The notes below the pieces were generated by a model. The model was not told where the DNA came from and ran no database searches. It saw only the letters and a program-made list of their open reading frames with translations. A DNA stretch of 64,000 nt, from the NCBI GenBank assembly GCA_030524425.1, contig JAUNGN010000004.1, positions 1-64,000 on the forward strand, given 5' to 3'. Positions within the stretch are counted from its first letter, which is position 1, and each line of letters begins with the position of its first letter. Origin of the DNA: Clostridia bacterium (GTDB lineage: Bacteria; Bacillota; Clostridia; Lachnospirales; CAG-274). The translations under genes were made by a program, and so were the position numbers. Below, one piece after another: positions 1 to 7,796 of the stretch.

Positions 1-65
1 CATGTGTTCAGCATAACTAATAAATCAATGTGTCCAGATTTCTGGGTACATATCACTTTTCAGCA

Positions 66-440
66 TTAATCCTCATCTTCGTAATCGTAGTCCTCATCAT
101 CCTCGTCCCACTCTTCCTCATCATCAAGGATTTCATCAATAGCAGCTATAACCGCTTCAAATTCCTCATCGGAATCAATGTTTCTAAGCTCAAAACCGTC
201 CTCATTATCTGTTTCAGCATATTCATATACAAAGGACTCCTCGCCGTCCTCAGATACTAAGGCAATATACTCCTTACCCTCATATTCTTCAATTTCAAAG
301 GTACCAATCACAATACACTTAACCTCTGTGTTATCTTCAAGCATAAGAGTCATATACTGATGATCGTGACCGCAGCAGCAATCCTCATCATGTTCATGTT
401 CATGACCGCAGGCACAGTTCTTTTTTTCCATATCCTCCAT
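66..440 (-). CDS. DUF1292 family protein with Cys/His-rich N terminus
   Basis: This 124-residue, very acidic protein belongs to the DUF1292 (YrzB-like) family, whose biochemical role is not known. Residues about 30-95 form the family core, with alternating hydrophobic strands (MTLMLEDNTEVKC, FEIEEYEGKEYIAL). The C-terminal tail is almost entirely Asp, Glu and Tyr. The first 28 residues are unusual: they carry five Cys and six His in clusters (CACGHEHEH and CCCGHDH), which looks like a metal-binding patch. ATG at 440 is preferred because AAGGAGG lies 7 nt upstream; a second Met at codon 4 has worse spacing. It is the last gene seen on this strand before the window edge, so its downstream operon context is not visible. 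The family call is fairly sure; any function is not. Confidence 0.8.
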   Translation of the reverse strand: MEDMEKKNCACGHEHEHDEDCCCGHDHQYMTLMLEDNTEVKCIVIGTFEIEEYEGKEYIALVSEDGEESFVYEYAETDNEDGFELRNIDSDEEFEAVIAAIDEILDDEEEWDEDDEDYDYEDED

Positions 441-534
441 TGTAAAACCTCCTTAAACAGGTTAATGAGAATTTTTCTCAAAAAACCGAATTAGTTCATT
501 TTCTTGCTTAATCAAAAATAAAATAAGCATATTC

Positions 535-557
535 TCAGGAAGTTTTTCACTTCCTGA
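535..557 (-). terminator. hairpin between two small genes
   Basis: There are perfect 8-bp arms (TCAGGAAG / CTTCCTGA) around a 7-nt loop, 52 bp beyond the stop of the small membrane protein gene. No strong T-run follows on the minus strand, so it may be a weak terminator or a leader hairpin of the DUF1292 gene. Confidence 0.4.
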
Positions 558-608
558 TATTGATTATAGCATTTAATGGTAAAAAATACAATTAAAATTA
601 TGTTAAGA

Positions 609-842
609 TTATTCATCACTATAGCTTTCACCGGAATTAAGCTCTTTATCCAGTTTTTTTCTTATTCCTCCATTAAATAATCTGACTATGCCATAGCATA
701 TAACTGACGCCGAAAAAAACATCAGAATAAAAACAATAATATTTTTTATATCCATTCCCATTGCAGTAAGCTTTAAAACATAAAGAACAATAAGAAATAA
801 TATAATAAAAACCGTAAACAAATATTTCACAATACTTTTCAT
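609..842 (-). CDS. small two-helix membrane protein, unknown
   Basis: I do not recognise this 77-residue protein. It has two hydrophobic segments, at about residues 5-26 and 33-54, with a short charged link (MDIKN) between them and a charged C-terminal tail (RKKLDKELNSGESYSDE). This predicts a two-pass inner-membrane hairpin with a cytoplasmic tail. ATG at 842 is preceded by a GGGG-containing ribosome binding site. It lies downstream of yebC but is separated from it by a terminator-like hairpin, so it may have its own promoter. There are no catalytic motifs. Its coding status rests on its clean length, start signal and membrane profile. Confidence 0.6.
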   Translation of the reverse strand: MKSIVKYLFTVFIILFLIVLYVLKLTAMGMDIKNIIVFILMFFSASVICYGIVRLFNGGIRKKLDKELNSGESYSDE

Positions 843-867
843 TTTATCCCCAGCCTCAAAAATATAA

Positions 868-895
868 AAAAAGCTGCGTCAATTAAGCAGCCTCT
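868..895 (-). terminator. terminator after yebC
   Basis: A GCTGC/GCAGC stem (873-877 with 887-891, extended by AG/CT pairs) is followed on the minus strand by a long T-run. It lies just beyond the yebC stop codon at 907. Confidence 0.7.
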
Positions 896-906
896 TTTAT
901 CAATAA

Positions 907-1632
907 TTATTCATCCCAGTTATGATATACATTTTTAACATCATCATCTTCATCAAGCATATCAAGAAGCTTTGTCATCTTCTTAATATCCTCCTCATCG
1001 GTAAGCTCTGTATATGTCTGAGGAATCATTGAAATTTCAGCCTCCGCCATTTCAATGCCTGCACTTTCAAGAGCTTCCCTTACAGCAGAGAAATCCTCGG
1101 GAGCAGTTATAATCTCAAAACTGTCCTCCTCCTCGCTTATATCCTCCGCACCGGCTTCAATAGCAAGCATTTCAAGTTCTTCCCCATCAATATCATCATT
1201 CTTTTCAATAATAATCTGACCCTTTTCGTCAAACATAAAGCTTACACAGCCTGTAGTGCCCATATTACCGTTACCCTTGGTAAATGCACTTCTTACATTG
1301 GCAGCAGAACGGTTCTTGTTATCAGTAAGTACCTCAACAATAACAGCCACACCCTTTGGACCATAACCCTCATAGGTAATGGCTTCATAATTAACTGCCT
1401 CAAGGTTGCCTGCAGCTTTTTTTATACTTCTGTCAATAGTATCGTTAGGCATATTATTAGCCTTAGCCTTGGCAATAGCATCTCTGAGTCTTGAATTACT
1501 GTCAGGGTCAGGACCGCCTGCCTTTACAGCAACTGCAAGTTCTCTGCCGATTACGGTAAATATTTTACCCTTTGCAGCGTCATTCTTTTCCTTTTTGTGC
1601 TTAATATTGGCAAACTTGGAATGTCCACTCAT
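907..1632 (-). CDS. yebC: YebC/PmpR family protein
   Basis: This 241-residue protein is full length for the YebC/TACO1 family (about 240). It opens with the diagnostic [18 protein letters not shown] and continues with [22 protein letters not shown] and [18 protein letters not shown] family blocks (residues about 50-65 and 85-100). Members have been described as DNA-binding transcriptional regulators and, more recently, as ribosome-associated factors that relieve stalling at proline stretches; the sequence alone does not choose between these. The start at 1632 has GGAGG 9 nt upstream. It is followed by a terminator and appears to be a single-gene unit; the next gene upstream ends 79 bp away. 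Confidence 0.95.
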   Translation of the reverse strand: MSGHSKFANIKHKKEKNDAAKGKIFTVIGRELAVAVKAGGPDPDSNSRLRDAIAKAKANNMPNDTIDRSIKKAAGNLEAVNYEAITYEGYGPKGVAVIVEVLTDNKNRSAANVRSAFTKGNGNMGTTGCVSFMFDEKGQIIIEKNDDIDGEELEMLAIEAGAEDISEEEDSFEIITAPEDFSAVREALESAGIEMAEAEISMIPQTYTELTDEEDIKKMTKLLDMLDEDDDVKNVYHNWDE

Positions 1633-1711
1633 ATTACATAACCTCCGTTTATTTCTTTCTAAAAAATCACACTGTTAACATTGTATCATTATTTGATATA
1701 TTTTGCAAGAA

Positions 1712-2461
1712 TTATTTACTTTTACCCCTTTGTATATGAAAGCAGGTTATAAGCACAAGCCTTAACGGAACAACCTTACACAAAAGCATTGTCAGCCGGT
1801 TTGAAAAGCCGGGTATAATAACGGTTTTTCTCCAAAACATTCCTCTAAGAGCCTTTTTTGCCGCCTCCATACTGTCCAAAGGCTTTATTGCAAAGCTGAC
1901 ATTTGCCCTGTCATTAAAGCCCGTATCAACAGGTCCCGGACAGAATACGGAAATATGAACCCTAGACCTTCTTTGTCTCAGCTCCTCGTTTATTGCCGTT
2001 GTCAGCTTATATACATAAGCCTTTGTCGCATAATAAGTTGCCATTAGAGGTCCTGAGCCAAAGGAAGCAAGGGATGCCACATTTAATATATATCCCTTGT
2101 TTTTTCTGACAAAATCCCTTAAGTAAAGCTTAGTTAATATGTGAAGGGCAGAAATATTCAGGTCGATCATATTAAGCTCATTTTTTAAGTCAGAATAGTA
2201 AAATTCACCCCATGCGCCAAAACCTGCATTGTTTATTAAAATATCAATATTTTTTGCAATTGAGTGAAGCTTGTAACAATTTTTTCTTATACTTAAATCC
2301 ATTGGAATAATCGTTACCTGTGTGCTTATTCCTTCTGCCGCCTTTTTAAGTTCCGCTTCATTTCTTGCCACTAATATAAGATTGAAGCCCTTTTCCGCCA
2401 GCAGCACAGCCATATCTCTGCCCATACCGCTGCTTGCTCCCGTTATTAATGCAGTTGCCAT
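1712..2461 (-). CDS. short-chain dehydrogenase/reductase (SDR)
   Basis: This 249-residue classical SDR is predicted to be a cytoplasmic NAD(P)-dependent oxidoreductase. The Rossmann glycine motif TGASSGMG is at residues 7-14, NNAG at about 87-90, the catalytic Ser in NVASLASFG at about 137, and the Tyr/Lys pair in YYATK at about 150-154. R33 at the end of strand 2 (LVARNEAEL) suggests an NADP preference, as in DltE-like and YqjQ-like SDRs. The C-terminal 25 residues are hydrophobic and basic. The substrate cannot be told. It starts 2 bp after the cca stop, so the two genes are probably co-transcribed. Confidence 0.85.
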   Translation of the reverse strand: MATALITGASSGMGRDMAVLLAEKGFNLILVARNEAELKKAAEGISTQVTIIPMDLSIRKNCYKLHSIAKNIDILINNAGFGAWGEFYYSDLKNELNMIDLNISALHILTKLYLRDFVRKNKGYILNVASLASFGSGPLMATYYATKAYVYKLTTAINEELRQRRSRVHISVFCPGPVDTGFNDRANVSFAIKPLDSMEAAKKALRGMFWRKTVIIPGFSNRLTMLLCKVVPLRLVLITCFHIQRGKSK

Positions 2462-2463
2462 TA

Positions 2464-3624
2464 CTATTCCCCCTTAATATATTTCAAAAGTACTTCCTTT
2501 AAATTATTACAAGGCTCCTTCATTACATAATCAAGCGCCTTATCTAAAGCCTGACCTATTGCTTTTCCTCTTATACCCTCTTTTATTAAATCATCACCTT
2601 TAAGATTAAGCTCTTTAAGGGTACAGCAGTCATTTTCAACTGCCTTAAACATTTCAAGCTCCCTGTTCATAGAACTGTTTTTTACTGCCCCCATTACTTC
2701 AATAAGACTGTAAACATTTTCTCCTGCAAGGTTTTTAAGCTTTCTTACGGAATACAAATCCGTAATTTCATAGTCAGCATATTTTACAATAGCGGTAACA
2801 GCATCTATGCTCTTATTATCAGCCTTAAGCCTTTTCATTATTTTATTAACCATGCCGGCCTCAATACCATAAAATATATAGGCAAGCCTTATAACAATAT
2901 CCCTGCTTAAGGTGTTTATTTTTTCATACTCAATATCTTTATCCAATATTTCAGGCAAAAAATATTCAGTCATACCCGAATTAAGCAAAATATCAAGCCT
3001 TTCATTATGGTCAGATAAAATAAGTTTAAAAAATTCTTCCCTTATTCTTTCAATGCTTATATTTTTAATAAGCGAAGCATTCTCCTTCAGAGCATTAAGA
3101 GTATTTTCCTCAATAGAAAAATCCAGCTGAGCAGAAAAGCGTACTGCCCTCATCATCCTTAAAGCGTCCTCCCGAAACCTCTTTGCAGGCTCACCAACTC
3201 CTCTTATAATCTTATTTTCTATATCGGCCCTGCCATTGAAAAGGTCCACATAACCCTTATGAGGATTATAGGCTATTGCATTAATGGTAAAATCACGCCT
3301 TGACAAATCACCTGACAGCTTGTCCGTAAAAACAACCTCTTCGGGATGTCTGTTATCCTTGTACTCCCCGTCAATTCTATATGTTGTTATTTCATATCCT
3401 GCCTTGTCAATTATTACAGTAACGGTGCCATGCTGAATCCCCGTATCTGCCGTGTGACTGAAAATTGCCTTAACTTCTTCGGGCAGGGCTGAGGTTGTAA
3501 TATCATAATCATGAGGCTCCTTTCCCATAAGATAATCTCTTACACAGCCTCCTACAATATACCCTTCATGACCCTTACTATTTAATTCCTTTAAAATATA
3601 ATCAACATTTTTAGGAAGTTGCAT
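2464..3624 (-). CDS. cca: CCA tRNA nucleotidyltransferase
   Basis: This enzyme adds or repairs the 3'-CCA end of tRNAs (class II nucleotidyltransferase). At the N terminus it has GGCVRDYLMG with the metal-binding pair in HDYDI at about residue 40, then the RRDFTINAIAYN motif at about 100 and the ALRMMRAVRFSAQLDF template-binding motif at about 145; the C-terminal half is helical. The reading frame is open further upstream to 3684, but ATG at 3624 is chosen because AAAGGAG lies just upstream and the family begins near MQLP. This gives 386 residues. The SDR gene follows after 2 bp. The gene could instead encode only an A-adding or CC-adding variant, but nothing in the window suggests a split system. 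Confidence 0.92.
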   Translation of the reverse strand: MQLPKNVDYILKELNSKGHEGYIVGGCVRDYLMGKEPHDYDITTSALPEEVKAIFSHTADTGIQHGTVTVIIDKAGYEITTYRIDGEYKDNRHPEEVVFTDKLSGDLSRRDFTINAIAYNPHKGYVDLFNGRADIENKIIRGVGEPAKRFREDALRMMRAVRFSAQLDFSIEENTLNALKENASLIKNISIERIREEFFKLILSDHNERLDILLNSGMTEYFLPEILDKDIEYEKINTLSRDIVIRLAYIFYGIEAGMVNKIMKRLKADNKSIDAVTAIVKYADYEITDLYSVRKLKNLAGENVYSLIEVMGAVKNSSMNRELEMFKAVENDCCTLKELNLKGDDLIKEGIRGKAIGQALDKALDYVMKEPCNNLKEVLLKYIKGE

Positions 3625-3691
3625 ATTTAAGCTCCTTTGTCTTTTTAATATTAATATAGTAACATATTTTGGGAATAATATCAATCAACAC

Positions 3692-3720
3692 TTGATAAAT
3701 CCTAAAAAAATGCGTATAAT
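3692..3720 (+). promoter_or_regulatory. promoter of walRK
   Basis: A -35 TTGATA (3692-3697), a 17-bp spacer and a consensus -10 TATAAT (3715-3720) predict a start near 3727 and a leader of about 68 nt before walR. Confidence 0.75.
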
Positions 3721-3794
3721 GTAACTAATAGGAAATTGAAATAGTTTTACTTTCAATAACTATTAAGATATATATACTATTTGGAGGTGTTTTG

Positions 3795-4481
3795 ATGGCA
3801 AGGGTATTAGTTGTGGATGATGAAGCAAGTATTGTGAATATTATTTCCTACAATCTTAAAAAAGAGGGTTATGAAGTTATTACAGCCGAGGACGGAGAGG
3901 CAGGTCTTGAGCTTGCATTAAGTGAAAATCCCGACCTTATTCTTTTAGATATAATGATGCCTAAAATGGATGGCTATGAAGTCTGCCGTAAAGTAAGAGA
4001 AAGAAGCAATGTTCCTATCATTATGCTTACAGCAAGAGCTGATGAAGTAGATAAGGTTATTGGTCTTGAAATGGGTGCAGACGACTACGTTACAAAGCCT
4101 TTCGGCAACAGAGAGCTTATTGCAAGAGTGAAGGCTCATCTCAGAAGAAGTACAGCTAAGGATACACCTGTTGAAAACGGCAATGTTCAAAGCTTTGGAG
4201 AACTGACAATTGATTTTGACCGTTACGAGGTAACCAAGAGAGGTGAATCCATCAATCTTACAATGAGGGAATTTGAGCTTCTTACTTTTCTTGCCACACA
4301 GAAAACTCAAATATTCAACAGGGAAACACTGCTTGAAAAGGTATGGGGTTATGAGTATTTCGGTGATGTAAGAGCAGTTGATGTTACCATCAGAAGATTA
4401 AGGGAAAAAATCGAAGACGACCCAAGCAAACCAAGGTTTATTATTACTAAGAGAGGTATCGGGTATTACTTCAGTTCATAA
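3795..4481 (+). CDS. walR: OmpR/PhoB-type response regulator, WalR-like
   Basis: This 228-residue response regulator has a receiver domain (about residues 3-117) with acidic pocket DDE, phospho-acceptor Asp in LILLDIMMPKMDGYEVC and Lys in VTKPF. A winged-helix DNA-binding domain follows (about 130-227), whose recognition region ends EKVWGYEYFGDVRAVDVTIRRLREKIEDDP and RGIGYYF. These stretches closely match WalR (YycF), the essential cell-wall homeostasis regulator of Firmicutes. TTG at 3792 also fits the frame, but ATG at 3795 has GGAGG at the right distance. The cognate kinase gene lies 46 bp downstream. The usual yycHIJ genes are absent, as in many clostridia. A PhoP-type paralogue is the main alternative. 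Confidence 0.85.
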   Translation: MARVLVVDDEASIVNIISYNLKKEGYEVITAEDGEAGLELALSENPDLILLDIMMPKMDGYEVCRKVRERSNVPIIMLTARADEVDKVIGLEMGADDYVTKPFGNRELIARVKAHLRRSTAKDTPVENGNVQSFGELTIDFDRYEVTKRGESINLTMREFELLTFLATQKTQIFNRETLLEKVWGYEYFGDVRAVDVTIRRLREKIEDDPSKPRFIITKRGIGYYFSS

Positions 4482-4527
4482 AATTATGCAAAATGTATAA
4501 GCTAAGATTTAAATCAGAGGACAAAAT

Positions 4528-6324
4528 ATGAAAAGTATTCGTTGGCGGCTGGTATTCATGTACCTTTCACTTGTTTTTATAGTTATGATACTTACAGGTA
4601 CATTTATTATAGTCAGTACAGAAAACAGAGAACAAAGAAAGGCATCTGAGGAATTGCGTCAATGTGCCGTATATATCGAGGAACAGGTAATAGGGCAGTA
4701 TGACAACAGATATTTTCAGGACAGCCTTATTAATTTATCCATAGTAAGCTCAACCTTAAGAAATATGAGTGCCCACATATTAAATTCCCGGGGGAAAACC
4801 ATAGCCAGCTCAACTGTGGCAGATGAAGCTGATTTTCAGCAATATACAAATTCTGCTGTTATTTCCGCCTTAAACGGCAAGGAAAGCTTTTTAGCAAAGA
4901 GCAAGATTACCGATTCCATAGGACAGGAAAAAACAGTTATGAGCTATTCCTATCCTTGTAAGGACAGTAACGGCAATGTTTTATACATTGTTTATGTACA
5001 AATGGATTCCGAATCTATTGAGGACAGTATTGCACAGACTACAAGAACAATTCTTGTGGCTTCAGCTATTGCCCTTGTCATTACGGCTATATTAGGGTTT
5101 CTTTTTGCAAACACAATTACCACACCTATTGCCGCCCTTACCAAAAAAGCTAATCTTATGGCTAAGGGAAGGCTTGACCAAAAAGTAACGGTAAAGGGCA
5201 ATGACGAAATAGGTCAGCTTACAAAGAGCTTTAACATAATGGCTAAGGAGCTCAGAAAAACCATTGTTGAAAGTGAAGAGCAAAGGAACAAGCTTGAGAT
5301 TGTGCTGCACAATATGACAGACGGCATTCTCGCCTTTGACGAAGGAGGACAGCTTATACAGATAAACCGTTCCTCCTATGATATGCTTGAAATTGACGAT
5401 GTCAAAATATCATTAAAATGGTTTTTGGATATGCTTAAAATTGACATGAGCCAGTTTAAATCGGATTCCGTAAAGGAACTGGTTGTTAACGGCAAGGATG
5501 ATAAATACATTTCTGTTGCAATCATTCCCTATAGCCTGAAAAAGAAAAAGAAGCAGGAAAAACGCAGCGGTACTATTGCAGTACTTCATGATATTACAAA
5601 GCACAGACAGCTTGATAATATGAGGCAGGAGTTTGTTGCCAATGTCAGCCACGAAATCGGCACTCCTCTTACCACAATAAAAGGATATGCAGAGCTTCTT
5701 CTCGATGGTGCCATTGATGATAAGACGGTGGCAATGGAATTTTTAAAAGAAATAAATGTTGCTGCCGACAGAATGAAAATACTTCGTGATGACCTTTTGG
5801 ATTTGTCACGCTTTGATACCAAGGTAAACAAGCTCAATATGGAAGATGTTAACCTTGTATCCCTTGTTTCGGGATGCTGCAGACAAAATCTTATTGTTGC
5901 TGAAAATAAAAACCAAAGCATTGTATTTGACCCTCCGGAAAAACCTATGTTTATATATGCTGACCCCGGCAGAATAAATCAGGTAATTACAAATATAATG
6001 TCTAATGCAATGAAATACAGTGACAACAAAGCCACAATTAACATTAAACTCAAAGAAACAGGCAAATATTATCATCTTGAAATACAGGATAACGGTATTG
6101 GTATGCCAAAGGAAGCACTTGACAGAATATTTGACAGGTTTTACAGAGTTGATAAGGCAAGAAGCCGTGCCATGGGCGGTAATGGTCTGGGGCTTGCAAT
6201 TGTCAAGGAAATTATGGATGCCCACAACGGCAGTATTAAGGTATACTCCACATTAGGTGTGGGAACTACAATGGTACTTATATTCCCTAAAAGTGAGCTT
6301 GCCGATTATATAATAGAGCAGTAA
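4528..6324 (+). CDS. walK: sensor histidine kinase, WalK-like
   Basis: This 598-residue membrane kinase is the partner of the regulator just upstream. It has TM1 at about residues 8-30, an extracytoplasmic sensor region (about 32-170), TM2 (about 171-193), HAMP (about 194-246, with DEIGQLTKSFNIMA), a PAS domain (about 255-350), a HisKA dimerisation domain with phospho-acceptor His in NVSHEIGTPLTTIKGY (about residue 377), and a HATPase domain with N box NIMSNAMKYS, G1 DNGIGM and G2 GGNGLGLAIV. This domain order is that of WalK (YycG). It ends with no further gene in the operon. The coding strand is A-rich around KKKKKQEKR in the PAS-HisKA link, but the frame is intact. Confidence 0.88.
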   Translation: MKSIRWRLVFMYLSLVFIVMILTGTFIIVSTENREQRKASEELRQCAVYIEEQVIGQYDNRYFQDSLINLSIVSSTLRNMSAHILNSRGKTIASSTVADEADFQQYTNSAVISALNGKESFLAKSKITDSIGQEKTVMSYSYPCKDSNGNVLYIVYVQMDSESIEDSIAQTTRTILVASAIALVITAILGFLFANTITTPIAALTKKANLMAKGRLDQKVTVKGNDEIGQLTKSFNIMAKELRKTIVESEEQRNKLEIVLHNMTDGILAFDEGGQLIQINRSSYDMLEIDDVKISLKWFLDMLKIDMSQFKSDSVKELVVNGKDDKYISVAIIPYSLKKKKKQEKRSGTIAVLHDITKHRQLDNMRQEFVANVSHEIGTPLTTIKGYAELLLDGAIDDKTVAMEFLKEINVAADRMKILRDDLLDLSRFDTKVNKLNMEDVNLVSLVSGCCRQNLIVAENKNQSIVFDPPEKPMFIYADPGRINQVITNIMSNAMKYSDNKATINIKLKETGKYYHLEIQDNGIGMPKEALDRIFDRFYRVDKARSRAMGGNGLGLAIVKEIMDAHNGSIKVYSTLGVGTTMVLIFPKSELADYIIEQ

Positions 6325-6404
6325 TCCCGGCAGCTAAAGTCGGATTTTTGATTTTTTTGCAGTAAAAAAATTGTACAGCCCTTATAAAAAGACAAAAAAA
6401 TCGT

Positions 6405-6433
6405 TTGACTTTTATTGTTAAATGTGTTATTCT
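6405..6433 (+). promoter_or_regulatory. promoter of the cold-shock gene
   Basis: TTGACT (6405-6410), a 17-bp spacer and TATTCT (6428-6433) predict a leader of about 70 nt before the csp start. A long leader is usual for cold-shock genes, where the RNA structure senses temperature. Confidence 0.6.
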
Positions 6434-6509
6434 TTAAATACAGTGAGTAACGGATAGCTGCTTACTGATGATAATTTTTATTTTTTTTATTTTTAGGAGG
6501 AACTGTTAA

Positions 6510-6710
6510 ATGAAACAAGGAACAGTTAAATGGTTTAATGCTGAGAAGGGCTTCGGCTTTATTTCTACTGAAGAAGGCAATGATGTATTTGTACACTTCT
6601 CTGCCATTAAGTCAGAGGGCTACAAGACTTTAGAAGAGGGGCAGAAGGTTGAATTTGACGTTGTTGACGGTGCAAAGGGACCTCAGGCTGCTAATGTAGT
6701 TCGTTTATAA
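6510..6710 (+). CDS. csp: cold-shock protein, CspA family
   Basis: This 66-residue single cold-shock domain is an RNA/ssDNA chaperone that melts mRNA secondary structure. Both RNA-binding motifs are present: RNP1 KGFGFI (residues 13-18) and RNP2 VFVHF (about 26-30). The length is exactly that of the family. The TTTAGGAGGA ribosome binding site is very strong. It has its own promoter and is closed by a terminator shared with the convergent glycosyltransferase gene, so it is monocistronic. It could be housekeeping rather than cold-induced. Confidence 0.97.
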   Translation: MKQGTVKWFNAEKGFGFISTEEGNDVFVHFSAIKSEGYKTLEEGQKVEFDVVDGAKGPQAANVVRL

Positions 6711-6796
6711 TCAGTAAGTAATATTTAACTTTAACATAGATTTTTATATTTTTATAGATTTTTATATTGGTTTTTATTTTATTTTGGTTATAACAG

Positions 6797-6826
6797 AAAA
6801 GGAGTTGTCAATTGACAGCTCCTTTT
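6797..6826. terminator. bidirectional terminator, csp / glycosyltransferase
   Basis: Arms AAAAGGAG (6797-6804) and CTCCTTTT (6819-6826) enclose an inner TGTCAA/TTGACA stem. A-runs and T-runs flank both sides, so it can serve both convergent genes. Confidence 0.85.
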
Positions 6827-6840
6827 TGAATTTAAATATT

Positions 6841-7773
6841 TTAGTTTTCATTTTGTTTTTTTGAAACCTGTATAAGTTTATACTCAAAATCCTGTTTATC
6901 CTTGCTTACTATTGTGGATAAAATCATACCACTAAAATAACACTGAATTGCAGCAACAGCAGTAAATCCACATACTATAAGAGTAGGGAAGTTAGGCACC
7001 TCTCCGGTCTGCACATAGGTAGCCGCAACAGGTATAAAGAAGCCTATTGACAGCAGTATAAAAACCAGGGATATATAGCCAAAGAATTTGAAAGGTTTAT
7101 AGTTCTTATAAAGCCTTATAATTGTCATAAGCACTTTAATGCCGTCAGAATAAGTATTAAGCTTTGATTCGCTTCCCTCAATTCTGTCCCTGTAGTCAAT
7201 AACAACATTTTTAATAAACATATTTTTGTCAATTGCATGTATAGTCATTTCCGTTTCAATTTCAAAACCTTTAGAAAGCACAGGAAATGTCTTTACAAAG
7301 CTGTAGCTGAAAGCCCTCAGTCCGGTCATTATATCTTTTATATCACTTTTAAAAAGCATATTAATTGAGCCTCTTACAATTGAATTGCCGAAGTTGTGAA
7401 AAGGTCTTTTGTTTTCAGTAAAGTAGGTTGACGAAAGTCTGTCACCTACAACCATATCTACCTTCTTTTCAAGCACCTCTTTTACCATTTCAGGCACAGG
7501 CTCTACAGGGTAAGTATCATCCCCGTCAGTCATTACATAGCAATGGGCATCAATTTCCCTGAACATTCGCCTTATAACATTGCCCTTTCCCTGCTGATAT
7601 TCATATCTTACAACAGCTCCCGCAGCTCTTGCTATTTCATCCGTGCCGTCTGTAGAGTTATTGTCATAAACATATATTACAGCCTCCGGCAATACTCTTT
7701 TAAAATCTTCCACTACCTTTTTAATTGTTTTACTTTCATTATAACATGGTATTAACACTGCTATTTTATCCAT
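6841..7773 (-). CDS. family-2 glycosyltransferase, polyprenyl-phosphate type
   Basis: This 310-residue protein has a GT2/DPM1-like catalytic domain at residues 1-225: VLIPCYNES at the N terminus, YDNNSTDGT at about 36, the metal-binding DGDDTYP at about 82-88 and an MTGLRAFS acceptor-site block at about 145. Two hydrophobic segments follow (about 232-253 and 265-290). This architecture transfers a sugar from a nucleotide donor to a polyprenyl phosphate at the cytoplasmic membrane face. The large membrane protein upstream (7797-9908) is 23 bp away in the same direction and is a plausible user of the lipid-linked sugar. The sugar is unknown. AAAGGGG precedes the ATG. Confidence 0.85.
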   Translation of the reverse strand: MDKIAVLIPCYNESKTIKKVVEDFKRVLPEAVIYVYDNNSTDGTDEIARAAGAVVRYEYQQGKGNVIRRMFREIDAHCYVMTDGDDTYPVEPVPEMVKEVLEKKVDMVVGDRLSSTYFTENKRPFHNFGNSIVRGSINMLFKSDIKDIMTGLRAFSYSFVKTFPVLSKGFEIETEMTIHAIDKNMFIKNVVIDYRDRIEGSESKLNTYSDGIKVLMTIIRLYKNYKPFKFFGYISLVFILLSIGFFIPVAATYVQTGEVPNFPTLIVCGFTAVAAIQCYFSGMILSTIVSKDKQDFEYKLIQVSKKQNEN

Positions 7774-7796
7774 TAGTAAATCCCCTTTCTATTCTC

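Noticed and set aside
30..260. Plus-strand open frame of 76 codons at the left edge
   Set aside because: It is antisense to the DUF1292 gene; the hydrophobic product is what the reverse of Asp/Glu-rich codons gives.
5586..6225. Two minus-strand open frames in walK
   Set aside because: Both lie antisense to the kinase core and have no ribosome binding sites.
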